This document shows positions 32,520-46,128 of a DNA stretch of 64,000 bases, piece after piece. This DNA comes from Axinella damicornis. Lineage: Eukaryota; Porifera; Demospongiae; Axinellida; Axinellidae. A program made the translations under genes and the position numbers. The stretch covers positions 17,000,294 to 17,064,293 of the forward strand of contig OZ007505.1 in NCBI GenBank assembly GCA_963931865.1, written 5' to 3'. Below the pieces are notes generated by a model, which searched no databases, was not told where the DNA came from, and was given only the letters and a program-made list of their open reading frames with translations. Positions within the stretch are counted from its first letter, which is position 1; each line of letters opens with the position of its first letter.

Positions 32520-34614
32520 AAACTGATTAGGTCAAAGACTTGATGCATTCCGATGACCATCAAAGGGGGAGGGGGTACTCCGGTACCCCCCTTCGGAGAA
32601 CACAGATTGCTGCAGTCAGGTGATATTGTTCTCTGTACAGGTGTCACGACTACAGAGGCTGGGGCTGCTCTCCAGTGGCAGTGGTGGGGGTGTGCATGGT
32701 GAGGGAGAAGAGAGTTCTGCTCCTACTGCACTGGTGGACATCACTTTTGTCAGCCTAGTGGCAGGGAGGGGGAGGAGGAGAAGGATGGATGACGGAGTGA
32801 AGAGGAAGAGGCGGCACAGACAGCTGTGAAGAATTTCAAGAAGTTCAGAAAGGTACATGTACAGTGGCTTACATAATAATCAATGTACTGCATCCAATGA
32901 TCAAAAGAAGCCTACTAGCCTGCCCATCCTCCGCGTAGACTAGATGTTGATAGTCTGCAGGACTCCTGCTCTTCAGTTGTTGACAAGGAGGTGGAATCAG
33001 CATGAATATGGTATACCACTTGGAGTATAAACAATATCCTTTTACTCTCAGCTGTGCATTTCATGGGTAAACCATGGAGTGGAGGGCATCAGTGTCCTCA
33101 TATTAGCCTCGCTCATGGTATAGAAGTTGTAGCCTCGTTCCCAGGCCCACACGCAAAACGTGGAAGAGGGCCTGGTGACACTTTGCAAAATTCCCGTATG
33201 TGCACAGTCAGCATAACTGTGTAAGCGTTTACATTCCTTACTTGGATGCATTCGAAATCACGCGGAAGGTAGCTGTTGGTGATGGCTAAGTAGAAAGTCC
33301 TTGCCAAGGAGCGACCAGAGGTAAGTCTTGAAGGCTAGAACAGCGGTTTTATCAAATGGCTACACTTTTCAAATGTAATTACTACGCAATAATTGGCAAT
33401 GGACGAACGTGATTCGCCTACCCGAAATCAAGACTGCTGAGCTCAGCACATACGGGAATTTTGCCAAGTGTCACCAGGCCCACTTCCGCGTTTCACGTGT
33501 GGGCCTGGGAACGAGGCTGGAACAAGATGGTCTGAATTGAGGTGGGGCTGACCTGGGAATGGGACCAATTTGTCTACCAAGGGACTTCATTCCCTCCACA
33601 GGTGAGGCACACTGATGGTGGCATCCCAAGGATACTCAGTCTGGTGCAGTATGTCCCGTCAGCCAACCAGGAGCTACCGGACTGGGACGTGGATGTCAGA
33701 GGAGTGAGTGTACGTGTATGTGTGTATAGTGTAGTCTGGGATATATAAGGCAGCCACACATCAGTAGATACCGGTCAGAAGGCATATTTCTGATTGGAGC
33801 GAGCCTGAGTGAGCCCCACACTAGTGTGACTTCATTGCATAGTGCTTGCTTGCTTGCTTGGACCGACCATTTGCCGGAAATTTTAAATCAGTGGATTTCA
33901 CTTGCGCATGCACAATATGAACGAACCCTACGTACTTCCTCGATGCAAGGACACGAAGGACCTAGGCATAGTGAACAGTCTAACTGTTTGATGGACAATG
34001 GCGACAACAAAGACAGAGTAGCAACAAAAGCTGGGCGCGGAGGCCTGGGAACGTGGCTTATCTATTCATTGGCTAGTGAACCATGAACATAATTTCTACC
34101 TCCTCGGTGGCAGCAACAAAGACGGAGACAGCTCGTAGACCTACCGCCATGGCCGGTAACGTACCTGCTAGACTGCTTCAGCTAACGCTAACCTGACTCA
34201 CAGTAACTGTTGCTGTGATGTGCACCAGCGTATGTTTAGGGTCACATTCTGATCACAGTCATGTGAATCATTGCAACTGCTCCTTGCATGTCCTGAAGTG
34301 CATGCACTAGTCTCAGTTACATACACACAAGGCAAAATGCTTGAATTGAAGCTAAGGGAGTACGCCTGGGAATGAGGCTAGGATGTACACTTAGAAAAGT
34401 TCCTTCTTTAGTCTTGGTCCCAGACTTGGGTATTGCCAATGCAGGTCTTTTTTAGCATTGTCGTCAGTTGGAGGGACTGAGGGTGCCAACAAACCACAGA
34501 CTTTATGATCTGGTATCTTCACAGGTGGATGAACGTAATTCAAGAACAGAAGAATCCTCCCAGGACTTGTTTCAATTCACTCTGCGTCCCAAGAGAAAGA
34601 GGACTGTGCCTTGA
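31377..34614 (+). pseudogene. Nibrin 3' half, 5'-truncated and frameshifted
   Basis: Exon equivalents are 31377-32358, 32641-32852, 33602-33703 and 34525-34614. The FHA, both BRCT domains and the start of the disordered exon are missing. In the second exon one G is lost near 32792 (GATGACGGAGTG against GATGATGGGAGTG in copy 1). This shifts the frame to VKRKRRHRQL and a stop, so the Mre11-binding motif and ATM-binding tail cannot be translated from here. The long exon itself stays open, with in-frame indels. A transcript could still arise, but not a working nibrin. Confidence 0.88.
33130..33519. mobile_element. Palindromic transposon (copy 2 counterpart of 8706-9095)
   Basis: Same element at the same place in the nibrin intron, so it predates the duplication. 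The right end has changed from GGCTA to GGCTG. Confidence 0.8.
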
Positions 34615-36283
34615 ATGATATGATAACTTACCATTCTGTGCCATCATGAATAATTTTCGTATGCACACCATCAACCCGACCCATGAAGTCAAATCATGAA
34701 AGATACCGAACGTCAACCTATTTCTCTTGCATGTTGGTGGTTCATGTGTGAATGTATTGTGTGTGTGTGCGTACACGTGCAGGCAACGAAAAGCCTGGGA
34801 TTGAGTTACTATGTAAGCAGTTTGCTTGCACATAACGTTACGTATACAAGACTGATTATCACACAATAAAGAGCGGCATGACATACATAGGGATCATGCC
34901 ATGCATGAAGATGCAGGCCAGATATCCATAATTGTACAACAGAGTGAACAAGCCAATCATTTTATAGTACACACGTTGCCAAACGTTTCAACTAGTATAA
35001 TATTATTCTGTGTTAATTGGTATCCTATATCTAGCTATAGTGATGAACATTTTTATTGTTTGCTCTGCCATGCGAGCAGGCCCGGGGTACAAACATGTCT
35101 TTCTACTGAAGTTTCAATGGAATGGCTATAGATGGGCAGTGCGCCACTTTTAAGGGATGCAGAGTGAAGATGTGCACTGCTGGTGATCATGATCATACTG
35201 AGCCTGACATGTACTGCATGAACAGATGCAACAGCAGATCGAGTGCAAAATATAGTAAATTCTCTGATTATGAAGTTGATCTTGGCTGGATTTGTTGTCA
35301 TGACTGACAGGCAGTGATGCAGAACTTGCTGGCAAATTGTTGATGTACGCACGAAGCATAATGCATGCCCAGTGCGTGTTGTCTTATATAGCAGACCAAG
35401 CTTAGAGGGCTTTTTGATGACAACATTAATATTCTTGGAGTCTTCTTTGGTTAGCATGGGGCTATAACTAGCATTGTCATCCACTTCAGGTGAGCACCGC
35501 ATGCACGGTTGCATGGGAGGTTTACCCCATACAAATACGAAAAGTGCCTGATGGGGAGGTAGGTTTATACAATCGTCATGCAGCATATTCTGCTGCCTGA
35601 GAATTTGTAGTGTGTCTTTCATTTTGAGAAGGGGGTGGGGTTGCTTTGTGTGCAGTGTGGGGGGAGCTGCCACGGAGAGGGCAACTATACTTTTGGCTGG
35701 GCTCCCTATAATGACAGCCCTTAATTGTTGCTTGCACTGGTACATGTAGATTTTGCCTTAGTGTTTGTATTAGACTTCAGCATAGCAATTTCATTTTTGA
35801 AATGATGACCTCATGAGCAGGGATTTATTCTTTATTCTCTAGTTGTTGTTAGGCGGACTTCGAGCCCCTCTCTTTCAGTTGCATCCACTGCATGCATGAC
35901 AACAGCATCCAGTGCTGTCTTGGCAACCATGACTCCAGCCCAATCAGCAACACCCATTTGTGAAATGCTGAGCGGATACGGCAATGGATAGCTACCACAA
36001 ATAATTAACAATGTGGATATTGGCCCGGCAGGAAGTACATACTTTAGGAATAATTAACGCTGTGCCTATTGGTCCGGCAGTAAGTACAAACTCTAGGTAT
36101 AGGTACCGGAAATGTGCGCGCATCTATAGAACCGGCCCTGGCCCTAAGCCACCTGCCGGACCAATAACCACTTCGAATAATTAAATTATCCATCCAGTCA
36201 GATTGCAGCATTCAGGGGTTATAATAATACAAGCCAATCATATATAATACACACAGTTGCCAAATGTTTGAGCCCATTATATT

Positions 36284-36772
36284 TAGGCCTTGGCGGATTT
36301 TGCTAGCATAATTTTGGGAAAAATAGGTGCCTCTGAGCATAGTGAATTATGCTGGGAAAAATAGGTACACTTTCTGACTATGATGAGAAAAATAGGTACA
36401 AAATAATGGGTTTGTAATTTGTAATCAACATCAGGTACGGGTTTAGATGTAGCAATGTAGACTACTATAAGCTAGGCTGGCTACGTATTAGTTAGCTACA
36501 TAGGCTATAGCTACATATTACATAGAACTACTCAGAAGTATACTGACTAGTATAACACGTAGCCTGATAGTTTATTGTTATTGACGCACTGTGCAGTGAC
36601 ATTGTCTCCCAAAACTAGTCAGTTTTCGAGTGTTTACAAATGTGAATTTTCAGAATCAATGCCAGCATAATTGAGAAAAATAGGTGAATAAAAAAGAAAA
36701 ATAGGATAATAACAGAAGAAAAAAAAGAAAAGAAAAATCAGTAAAAGTTCAAGCAAAATCCGCCAAGGCCTA
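36284..36772. mobile_element. Foldback element (copy 2 counterpart of 11856-12344)
   Basis: Same 21-bp termini TAGGCCTTGGCGGATTTTGC and the same GAAAAATAGGTR interior repeats, so it predates the duplication. Confidence 0.78.
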
Positions 36773-37415
36773 GTTATATTCTGTGTTAATTAGCTATCTA
36801 TAGTGATGAAATTGTTTGTTCTGCAGTCTGCATCATGCGAGCAGGGATACAAACATGTCTTTCTACTGAAGTTTCAATGGAATGGCTATATATAGATGGG
36901 CATTAATTTATAGCCAGAGAGAGTTTATTTGGACTTTATTCACCAATCGAGATTCGTCTTATTTAGTCTACAAAGGACCGGGGTCCAGCCAGCTAGACAG
37001 TCGGCATGAGTGGGGAGAGGCAAAGTCAACTCCACCTCCTGCATGCATATGCAGAGTTCATGCCCCCCCCCCCCCCCCCCCCCCCTCTACTTCATAGTGG
37101 CTATGGTACGTATGTGATGCATCTGGTTGTTGCTGACATTTGCATTGGGACTTTCCAGTACTAGTGCCATGAATATATAATGTCTGTGCATGGTATGTGA
37201 TGCATTGTGTTTATTGCTGACAGTGCTAACAAACTAAACTACACAAAGCACTCAGTGAGGCACATTTCACACGTCCACATGCAGAAAATGAGAACCTATA
37301 ATATGTATGTGACAGTATATAAGGAGTGATGCCGAGTATATAAGGATGTTGATAACAATACAATGTTAAGTATTATACATCAACTACAGTACAAAGCAGC
37401 AGGCAGTCTGTTTGT

Positions 37416-38090
37416 CTAAATTGAACAACTGTTATTATGAAAATGTACTAGTGCACAAAAGGCTGTTACAGCACCTAGAATAATTGCCAATGTATAAGTA
37501 CAACAGAGACAACAATTACCTTCATCAAAACGGTCTCCATACCCTTCACACCACACGATAAATGCCCGTGCACATGGTTTTATGGCCCGAACGAATATGG
37601 CAACCAAAGATGTAGCACTACTGATTAGAAGTGTGTTAGATACACTGACCAGACTTGCATAGGGAGCAGTTGTTTTATCCAAGTCCACCTTCTCGTCTCC
37701 GCAAATCAGGTCGGTACCGTACATTATATACAGTGATAAGCCAAGCAGGGACACGTCCACAAGGGTAAGAATAAAATTGAAGACTTGCTCCACACTGCTC
37801 CACCGACATATGCATGAGATGCTATCACTAGTATACGTAATGCAACAACAACATAAGCCACAAACAAAGTAGAGAACGCCGACAATTGTTCCACAGACGG
37901 TAATTAAGAGCCACAGCACTTCCGTTACGGTGTGCTCGTTGAATGTCTTCGTGTCCATATGATATCTTACCCATACCCAATCCGTTAACATGTCGAAGAT
38001 AAACACGACGAAGCTGAGCACGCTCACAAACGCACACAAACCGGCGCAGCTACCAGTTCCCATATTTTTCAGGCAGTTGTTGTAGTTCAC
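37416..38090 (-). CDS. Five-span membrane protein, unknown function (copy 2)
   Basis: 224 codons, differing from the 12986-13663 gene mainly by an in-frame 3-bp deletion in the last span (LAIILGAV against LALIILGAV) and very few substitutions. The frame remains open while nibrin in the same duplication has broken, which suggests either recency or constraint. The topology is as for copy 1: five hydrophobic spans, a Cys cluster after span 2, and DxxTD at the end of span 1. Confidence 0.73.
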   Translation of the reverse strand: MNYNNCLKNMGTGSCAGLCAFVSVLSFVVFIFDMLTDWVWVRYHMDTKTFNEHTVTEVLWLLITVCGTIVGVLYFVCGLCCCCITYTSDSISCICRWSSVEQVFNFILTLVDVSLLGLSLYIMYGTDLICGDEKVDLDKTTAPYASLVSVSNTLLISSATSLVAIFVRAIKPCARAFIVWCEGYGDRFDEGNCCLCCTYTLAIILGAVTAFCALVHFHNNSCSI

Positions 38091-38484
38091 AAGTAACTAG
38101 ACGTCTATGGCTGGGCAATTCGAGGACGGGTCAATTTCGTGATCGAGACAACTGTTTTTCACGTAGCTACCCTTCTTGGTTCGCGGTATCTTCAACTTCT
38201 TGTGAGATCCAGTGCTTAGACGAATCGGAATGGTGCTCGAAGCGGATATTGGTCCGGCAGGAAGTAGGGCAATGGGTTAGGGTATATTTTCACGTAGCCT
38301 TCTTGGTTAGTTGAAGAGATCCTGTAGCAATAATTACAGTGCTGATTGCGCATGTCTCCATCAGCAAAATCCAATTATTCGGCAGGTCGTTTCACGCTCC
38401 TTAATTTTAGCTTCCCTTCCGCTCTTACGTCATTATGCATGGGCTGAGCTGCCCAGCTATGCCCACGCGCGGAGGCGCAACAGC

Positions 38485-38590
38485 TACCGGTAATTCTGGT
38501 CATTTTCTATTTCCAGTCAATTTCCAAATCCTTACCCCAAGTGGAGACCTTCAGCTTCTGGTGTAGACTTGGACATTCAGGTACTATACT
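38485..38590. repeat. Upstream ~100-bp module, copy 2
   Basis: Counterpart of 14791-14895, 1.1 kb upstream of the second gulonolactone oxidase gene, with TTTCCAG and CAGGTACTA edges preserved. Confidence 0.6.
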
Positions 38591-39073
38591 ACGAGAATGC
38601 ATGACATTTGTGGCGCGAGCGTGAGCGAGTGTAATGCAGATCGCATGCACAGTCAGTCAAATTTAATGTCCCCTGCCAATGCAGCCCGTCCAATGTTGCA
38701 TGACTGAGGTGAGAGAAATCATCACATGTGCACATCGAAAGCACCCCCGGTTAACCATGCTAAGCGTTTATAATCCGTGATTCAGAGCAATGGCTGATTC
38801 AGTGTACATATATTATATAGAAGCTGCAGTGTAAGTGTGAATTCGCTTTCGCCAAGATCACCACAGAAGCTACTATCTCATAGTACACCGCAATGGCCAC
38901 TTTCTTCCGTATACTTTTGTATTCTCACGAGTGTGATGAAAATGCTCTATAGTCTCAGAACCGGCCGCAGTCAGTGGCGAATGTGTTGAAGAGGAACTTA
39001 ATGGGAAGCCACATCCGTTACATACACCTAGCTTTATGTTTGCACATTGTCTTAAGTATCTGTTAAACATTCT

Positions 39074-39387
39074 TGCTCACATCGCTGATTGTGACATCAC
39101 TGATTGTGACATCACTGATCGATTGCAACATCACTGATTGATTACGACATCACTGATTGTGACATCACCGATTGTGACATCACTGATTGTGACATAGCTG
39201 ATTGCTCACATCACTGATTGCGACATCACTGATTGCGACATCACTGATTGCGACATCACTGATTGTGACATCACTGATTCTGACATCACTGATTGTGACA
39301 TCACTGATTCTGACATCACTGATTCTGACATCACTGATTCTGACATCACTGATTGCGACATCACTGATTGCTCATATCACTGATTAT
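39074..39387. repeat. Minisatellite, ACATCACTGATTGTG units, copy 2
   Basis: Counterpart of 15377-15690. Unit order and variant pattern look the same, which indicates a very recent duplication, since such arrays normally change length quickly. Confidence 0.92.
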
Positions 39388-39715
39388 GGGTGCAGCCCAA
39401 TCTTATAAGGGGGTACATTAGTACTAAAGGGGGGTGCAGCACCAAGCAGAGAGAGAGCACTGCTAAGGAGCATAAGCTCCCAGAACACGCACCCTTTACA
39501 GTAATGTGAGTCACAGTGTACAGTAAGGCCTGCTGTGCATGCCACAACCATCATCAAAAACTGGCAGTAGGTGGGACAATGTAAATATGTAGTGGCGGTC
39601 AGAATTGCATAAACGGGACAATGCTATGGTATCAGTACAATGCCACATGCATTTGGTAGCTTTGGCAATAAAAGTAAGAATAAAGTTGACGTTTATTTCA
39701 CTCCAGATTGAAGGT

Positions 39716-40495
39716 ATGTGCAGCCAGCGCCATTCCCTGATTACCTGTGCTATCATTGTAGCCGTGTTGGCCTGGCTCTTCCGACTGTATCCATGGCAGT
39801 GGCATGTGCGTCGTGATACTGATCCTCCTCCGGTCAGCTACGGTAAGCTCGCTAGTCTTCTGTTTACTGGGTTGAATGTGAATAGTGAAAACATGGAAAG
39901 CAGAATGCCAAAAAGTAGGAAGCATACTGCCTTCCATAATATGCAATTTTGGGTGAGTCCAGTAGTCCAGTCCAGTAGTCCAGTCCAGTAGTCCAGTCCA
40001 GTAGTCCAGTCCAGTAGTCCAGTCCAGTGAATCGAGACACCCTTCCATAATGCCCAGTCAACAGGTTATGACTATATAAACAATCTTATCATCTGCAAGG
40101 TCATACAACCCGTTGTCATGGAAGTTCTTATCTTGTGGGCAAGCTTCCTATCTAATTGTGTTATTTAATTAGTCTCTGACCCCCAAACTTCTACTATGCA
40201 CTGTCTCCAGCTGCTGCAACCAGGGTAACCCCTCTGTGGTTAAAAATATGTTTTTGCAGTGCATGCATATAATCATGCAAGCACGCATGGATGCACATGA
40301 TCAATGCGAAGCAGAACGGTCATTTTAACCCTTGTGTATTGCAGGTTATAAGATGCTATAATATTATGTATGCAGATACAAGTTAGTAAGGTAGAACTCA
40401 ACTCTAGGGCAGGAAATTATGAGTATGATGGAATGGAGTGGAACTCAGAGCATTCATGGTTTTGCTCACCAGGGATGGAACTCAGGGTACAAGAT

Positions 40496-40536
<41 letters not shown>

Positions 40537-43500
40537 GGAACTCAGTACAATATTAACTTGTTATGCAACTTGTACAGGAACTACCTAATAGTATAGATAC
40601 GGGACTGGGTGGGCAACGTAACTGTCAGAGCTGGTCCTTGTCAGCACCAAACGTTGCTCGTTCGAGTCCTCGATAGTGGGAACACTGTCTTGAAGTTTTG
40701 TATTTGGCTTTTTCAGTGAGTCTGCTGCTTAGAGGTGTGTCCATAGGTGTGGTCTACACAGGACTTTTAATATTCGACAGTGGAATGTTCCCACCACTGG
40801 TTCAAACGAGAAAACAGACCGTGCGATCACACAGCAACTTTGATGATGATGACACAGCAACTTTGATGATGATGGTGCCCATCCAGTCCCGTATTCACAG
40901 GTAGTATTCCCTGTGTTGTGCAGCTGCTTGTGCATATGAGGGGTGGCCGGAACTCTAACAAGCTGCTTCACTTGTTTCAGCTGCTGCTCCTCAACTGCAT
41001 CTACGCATAAGTCCACTGATGGACATGCAGCTCCCATGCAGTGCAGAAGTCTGGTCAGCTCTGGCCCTCCTTTTGGCATTCATGTTAGCAAGGCACATGA
41101 CAGTCCTCTCTTCAGCAGTCTCCCCAGCTCTTGCTCCAGAGTTCTTGTCCACAATGTTACTTGCACAGAATAGGACAGAATAGTTATAACTTGTAATTAC
41201 CAGGGGGTGTATCCCTGGAATATCCCAATTACATTCTACCAGCACATTGGCCCCCACTGCAGTGGGGGCCAATTTGAGTGCATTCTACACTCAAGAAGAA
41301 AGAACTGTGCATCTTGCTAACATGAACACCATGATGATGTAATAGGGGAGCAGCAGCTGAAGTGAATGAGCTGCTTGCAACCATTGCCATTACTTGATGT
41401 CCAATATTTAACTCTTGATCCTCTATAGATGGAAGGATCCATTTCAATCTCAAGAATGTTCAAATCCCTTCGTCTGAGGGCGAGATTGTGCAGATTGTGA
41501 AGGATGCCTATGACAACAACCGAAAGGTCCGGGTGGTGGCTGCCGGGCACTCATGGTCCAAAATAGCGCAAACAGAGGACATAATGATCGGTCTGCATGA
41601 GTACTCTGGGATTGTGGAAGTTGATGAACACAATCTACTGGTGACTGTGAAGGCTGGAACTAGACTGGAGGACTTAAGCCGTCTGTTGGAGGAACGAAAC
41701 TTGGCCATGATCAACCTTGGGTCTGTTGCAAGGCAGTCAATTGCTGGAGCAATGTCCACTGGTAAGCGTCAGGTGGGATGGGGTAACTACTATGTGGACG
41801 AATGCAGCCAACCATTACAATGGTAACTGCATGATGCACACTGAGGCATCTTCAGGTTATTCCTTTCTATCAGTCTATATCTGCCTCTTTCAAGACATTC
41901 CAGTATACTAGCTACTAGCTTACATCAGGGCTCATCTGCATCTCATTCCCACTGGTACATGCATTTGTACTTTTCCAACAAGCAAGGTGTCCTCACAGAA
42001 TTTATTATCCAGTTTTACTTCACATTCAAAGGATGTTTACAATTGCACATTTAAAAGGAGTGTTCATTTCTATACAGGCCTGTGAAACTTGTTTACAATT
42101 TATTCCTCTCTAGCTACCCACGGGACAGGACTTGAAATTGGTAACCTGGCAGCCCTGGCCACAAGACTGAGATTCGTGTCTGGAACAGGAGAGGTCAGGT
42201 CCCAAGTAGTTCTGTATCTTTTAAGCTGATAAGTACGGAAGCCGAGAGCGGCCATCTTATTACGCATTCACGTTCCTGATTCTTGAATTGTTATAGGTAG
42301 TATTATGGCCGATTGTAACAACGATTCATGTTCGTGAATCAAGTTCCTAAATCACGTTCTCGAATTACATTCCCATTCAATATTCACGTTCGTATTCACG
42401 TTCGCATGCATTACGAGTTCAGATGGATCCAACTCCTTTCTTGGCTGCTCTGATCACAGCAGGTGAGTTTTCCAGGACATCCACAAAAGATGCTTCCATT
42501 TGAACATGGCAAGAGGCTGGACCATGAGACTACAATACTCGTGGCTAGTACAAAGCAACATATAGACTGAGTGTATTCCCTAGCCTCGTTCCCAGACCCC
42601 AATCAAAGTGGATCTGGGAACAAGACTAGACATTCCCCATGCTGAACAGGATTTTGAAGAACAGGTTTTTGAAACGGGAACGTAAATCAGGAACGTGAAT
42701 CAGGAACGTGAACGTGTAACACAATGGCCGCTCTCAGCTTCCGTAGATAAGTCTATATAATTATATTCATCAGCAGTAGTTCTGTATTGGAATTGGATCA
42801 TTCCTCATTAGCTATATAGTAACTTTCATGCTGATAATATAATAATGTGAACACATCATGAAAACATTGGGTACATCAGATATGGGAATTGCCCAGATAG
42901 TGCAAAAATGCATTGAAAACGGTACACTCCCTTTGAAAAACACATCAAATTTTGAAGGAACACCGAAATTCACTGAAGCACGTTTTGCTTAGACTTCTAC
43001 TTTGGGGGGTGCCATGAGACTAAGAAGTAACTTCCTTGGGAGGTAGGGTCTGCTGTATGCACGTGCCCACAGAATCAACACTGGGACAGGGGATGTGGGC
43101 GGAATCCTTTGCATGACTGTACGTGTTTGTGCTGTAGAATGCCTGCATGATCGTGGCTTGGCCTTCTCTGTGGCTTAGAAAATGGTGTTCTCACCTTGTA
43201 TAGGGCTCATTTTCAATGCAGCTACAAGACATTGCCAGGCTAGATTTTATTTTTGTCTGGAACAGAGGTAAGGTCTGTCCAGACTATATAGCTATACTTC
43301 TGAGCCTCACTATACAACTGTGTCATGGCCGTAGCAAGCGGTCCGGCCGGTCCGGTTTTGGCCGGACCACTTTTTCACTCGAACAAGAAGAAAACGTTCT
43401 TTCTTGGCTTCCGTCAGTGCTTTACGGCATGGCAGAGAAAGTCATCGAAGTGCAGTACTTTTCTCATGCTTTCACCAGTCCACGCGACTCGAAATTCGAT

Positions 43501-46128
43501 ATTCAGGGGCTAGAGACGAGATCAACACACGGAATGGAGACAGGGCTAACGCGCGCTGCCTTACTCACGAGTAGATCTAGAGTGGAGATGGCGAGCAGAG
43601 TGGAGATGGCGTTGATGTATACACAGAATTGAAAAACAGAAAGGTTAGAAGTGGCAGTGTAGTGCAAAACATGAAAGTGCTACGAGAGCCAATCCAGGTA
43701 GCTGAAAAAGCGAAGGTGAAAAAATCTTCCGCGCAAAGCGCGGATTTGATCACAACTACGCGGCTCTATGCACTGCCTTCGGCATTGGCCGTACCACTCT
43801 AAAATAGCTTGCTACGGGCCTGTGTGTCCACTTCATAGCTGACATGCATTGCATAGCTGTGGGTATAGTCAATGTGAGATTGTAATTGTGACTCCAGTCA
43901 CTGCCGTAAGTTTGGCACTTATTGGAGTGACCACCCCTCATTGATTAATGAACATGGTTAGCCAGATGGCCTCCGTACGTAATTGTGCTTGCACTGAAGG
44001 ACATCCTTTAGCTTTATCCGTATTATACGTGTGCAAAGTAAACAGTCAGTTCCCAATTTCATACAGATCGTTACAGTTGGTGAAGGTGACAGCACGTTCA
44101 AAGCTGCCCAGGTCAACATTGGAATGTTTGGGGTCCTCACTGAAATTACTCTCAGGGTGGAGGAGAAGTTCTACCTCAAGGAGATACGGACACACCACAC
44201 ACTGCAATATTGCCTTACCAACATGGACAAGCTTGTCAAGGATGACGGATACAAGTATGTCAAGATGTGGATGGAGTTCTACAACGACTTCTGTGTCTTG
44301 TACCAAACCAACAAGACAGATGATGAAGTACAGGAAACACCTGCACGTTGGCTAAGTTTCCTCACGGTCAGCTATATCCAAACTTATGACATTGTATTGT
44401 CCAGTTAGTACTTGTCTACTGTGGCTTACTTGAAATCGGTAATTTCACTTGCCCCTGATATTTTCATGGTGCTGATGAATCCCTGCCCTGTCTTGCTCAG
44501 TGTAGTTAAGCCCTGGGTCGGTTTGACCATAGCAAGAGTTTAGCATGCTATGCATATGTAAACTACTGCACACGGTAACAAGGTTAGTTTATTACTTCAT
44601 TACCAGTATTTTTTGGACTATATTGAGCATCCAACTTCTTTCACTTGTAAACCACTAACAATGCAACATTAGAGACTGAAGTCCAAGATACCCTCCCTGC
44701 TGTACAGATGGGTTAATGTTGGTTGAGTGTTTGAATGACCTAACAAGAATAGTGGGGCGTGGTCACCTGTCTTGTGACTTTGTGGTTGATGTGGCCGCAA
44801 ATCAGTGATTGAACAAATAGTCGCAAGCAATAAAGAATGCGTGCTTTGATATGCTGAGGCATTTTCCTTAGCTATTTCTTTGATAGCTAAGGGATCCATC
44901 TTGCCACTACAGTTTCTATGTTTATATAGCTGTGTTGTACCGGATGAGGTTTATGAGAGGGTTAATGTTTAGTCACAACAACATTCCGGATTAGTATTCA
45001 ATTTCTATCTGCACATATGTTCATGGCTATTCTTTCTCTTTTGTAGTACTACACCTTTGCTGTTGCTACACGGATTTGCTATATCTTTCCATCCGTCACT
45101 CCTTACGTGATGTGGGTGGTTGACTATGTAGGGTTTGGGATTGATACTACTCGCACAGACATCAGCTACAAAATTTTCAACGACTACTTTGAACTTCCCG
45201 TGCATGCTGAAGCGGAGATCATTGTGGAGTATAAAGATACTGTGGCGGCAATCGAGACCTTACGTGATGTGATACGTGATAACAATTTTCCTGTGAACTA
45301 TATCACAGAGGTGAGGAATGATTTGTCTTTGTCAAGTTGCTCCATCATGATGAGTATATTATATACCAGGTGGAAATTTGGTGGATTCCTACAATGATGT
45401 ACATATAGGATGACCACCAAAACCTACAATATAGCTAGTTGAAGGTGCATGGTGAATCACTACACCACCGTAGACAACAATGAGTGTACATGGTCACCCA
45501 AATTTCTGAAATTCATGGAAGGCCAATCTGCAAAATTAATGTCCCTCAAAAGTTTGGCACTAGCTATACAGTATGTGTGTGTCTACATTATAGTGGATAT
45601 CATTCCAAAGGTGTGAGCTTTGCTGCTATACATCTCACGCACAACATAATGCCATGTCTATAGCATGTATTAGCTACTTCCACTACAGCTAGGGGGTACT
45701 CAGCCAATCAGAAACAATCATGTGAAATTGATGATCATAATGGACATACATGATTAGTCCATGCCTAGGTACTATGAGTACGTATGTGCCTTGACTGTCT
45801 CTCATTACAGGTCAGGTTTGTCAGTGGAGATGACATCCCGTTGAGTCCGTATTATGGAATGGAAGACAGAGGAGCTTGTGCCATCACTCTCACCATCTAT
45901 GCTCCTAGGCAGACTGCGAAGGCTTACTTCGATGCCTACTACTTGGCCACAAGGAAGTTCAAAGGTCGTGTCCACTGGGGAAAACACTTTACCATTGATC
46001 CATCTACCGTTGGTAGCTGGTACCCAAAGTTTTCTGAGTTCGCAGTTATTCGAAGGAAGATGGATCCAAAGGGTATATTCCTGAACGAGCTTCTCAAGGA
46101 AACCTTTGGATTTGAGGACAACATTTAG
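39716..46128 (+). CDS. GULO: L-gulonolactone oxidase (aldonolactone oxidase), copy 2, six exons
   Basis: Exons 39716-39842, 41429-41761, 42114-42193, 44067-44366, 45047-45310 and 45811-46128, each the same length as in copy 1, for 473 aa. All splice sites and phases are kept. The membrane anchor, GHSW flavin histidine, THGTGLEIG loop and HWGK motif are unchanged. A few substitutions occur in the last three exons (TNMDKL for TDMDKL, NNFPVN for NNYPVN, FVSGDD for FVGGDD, EDRGAC for EDGGTC, RRKMD for RKKMD). Both copies could make enzyme. The introns differ from copy 1 by more indels toward the 3' end than the 5' end. Confidence 0.92.
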
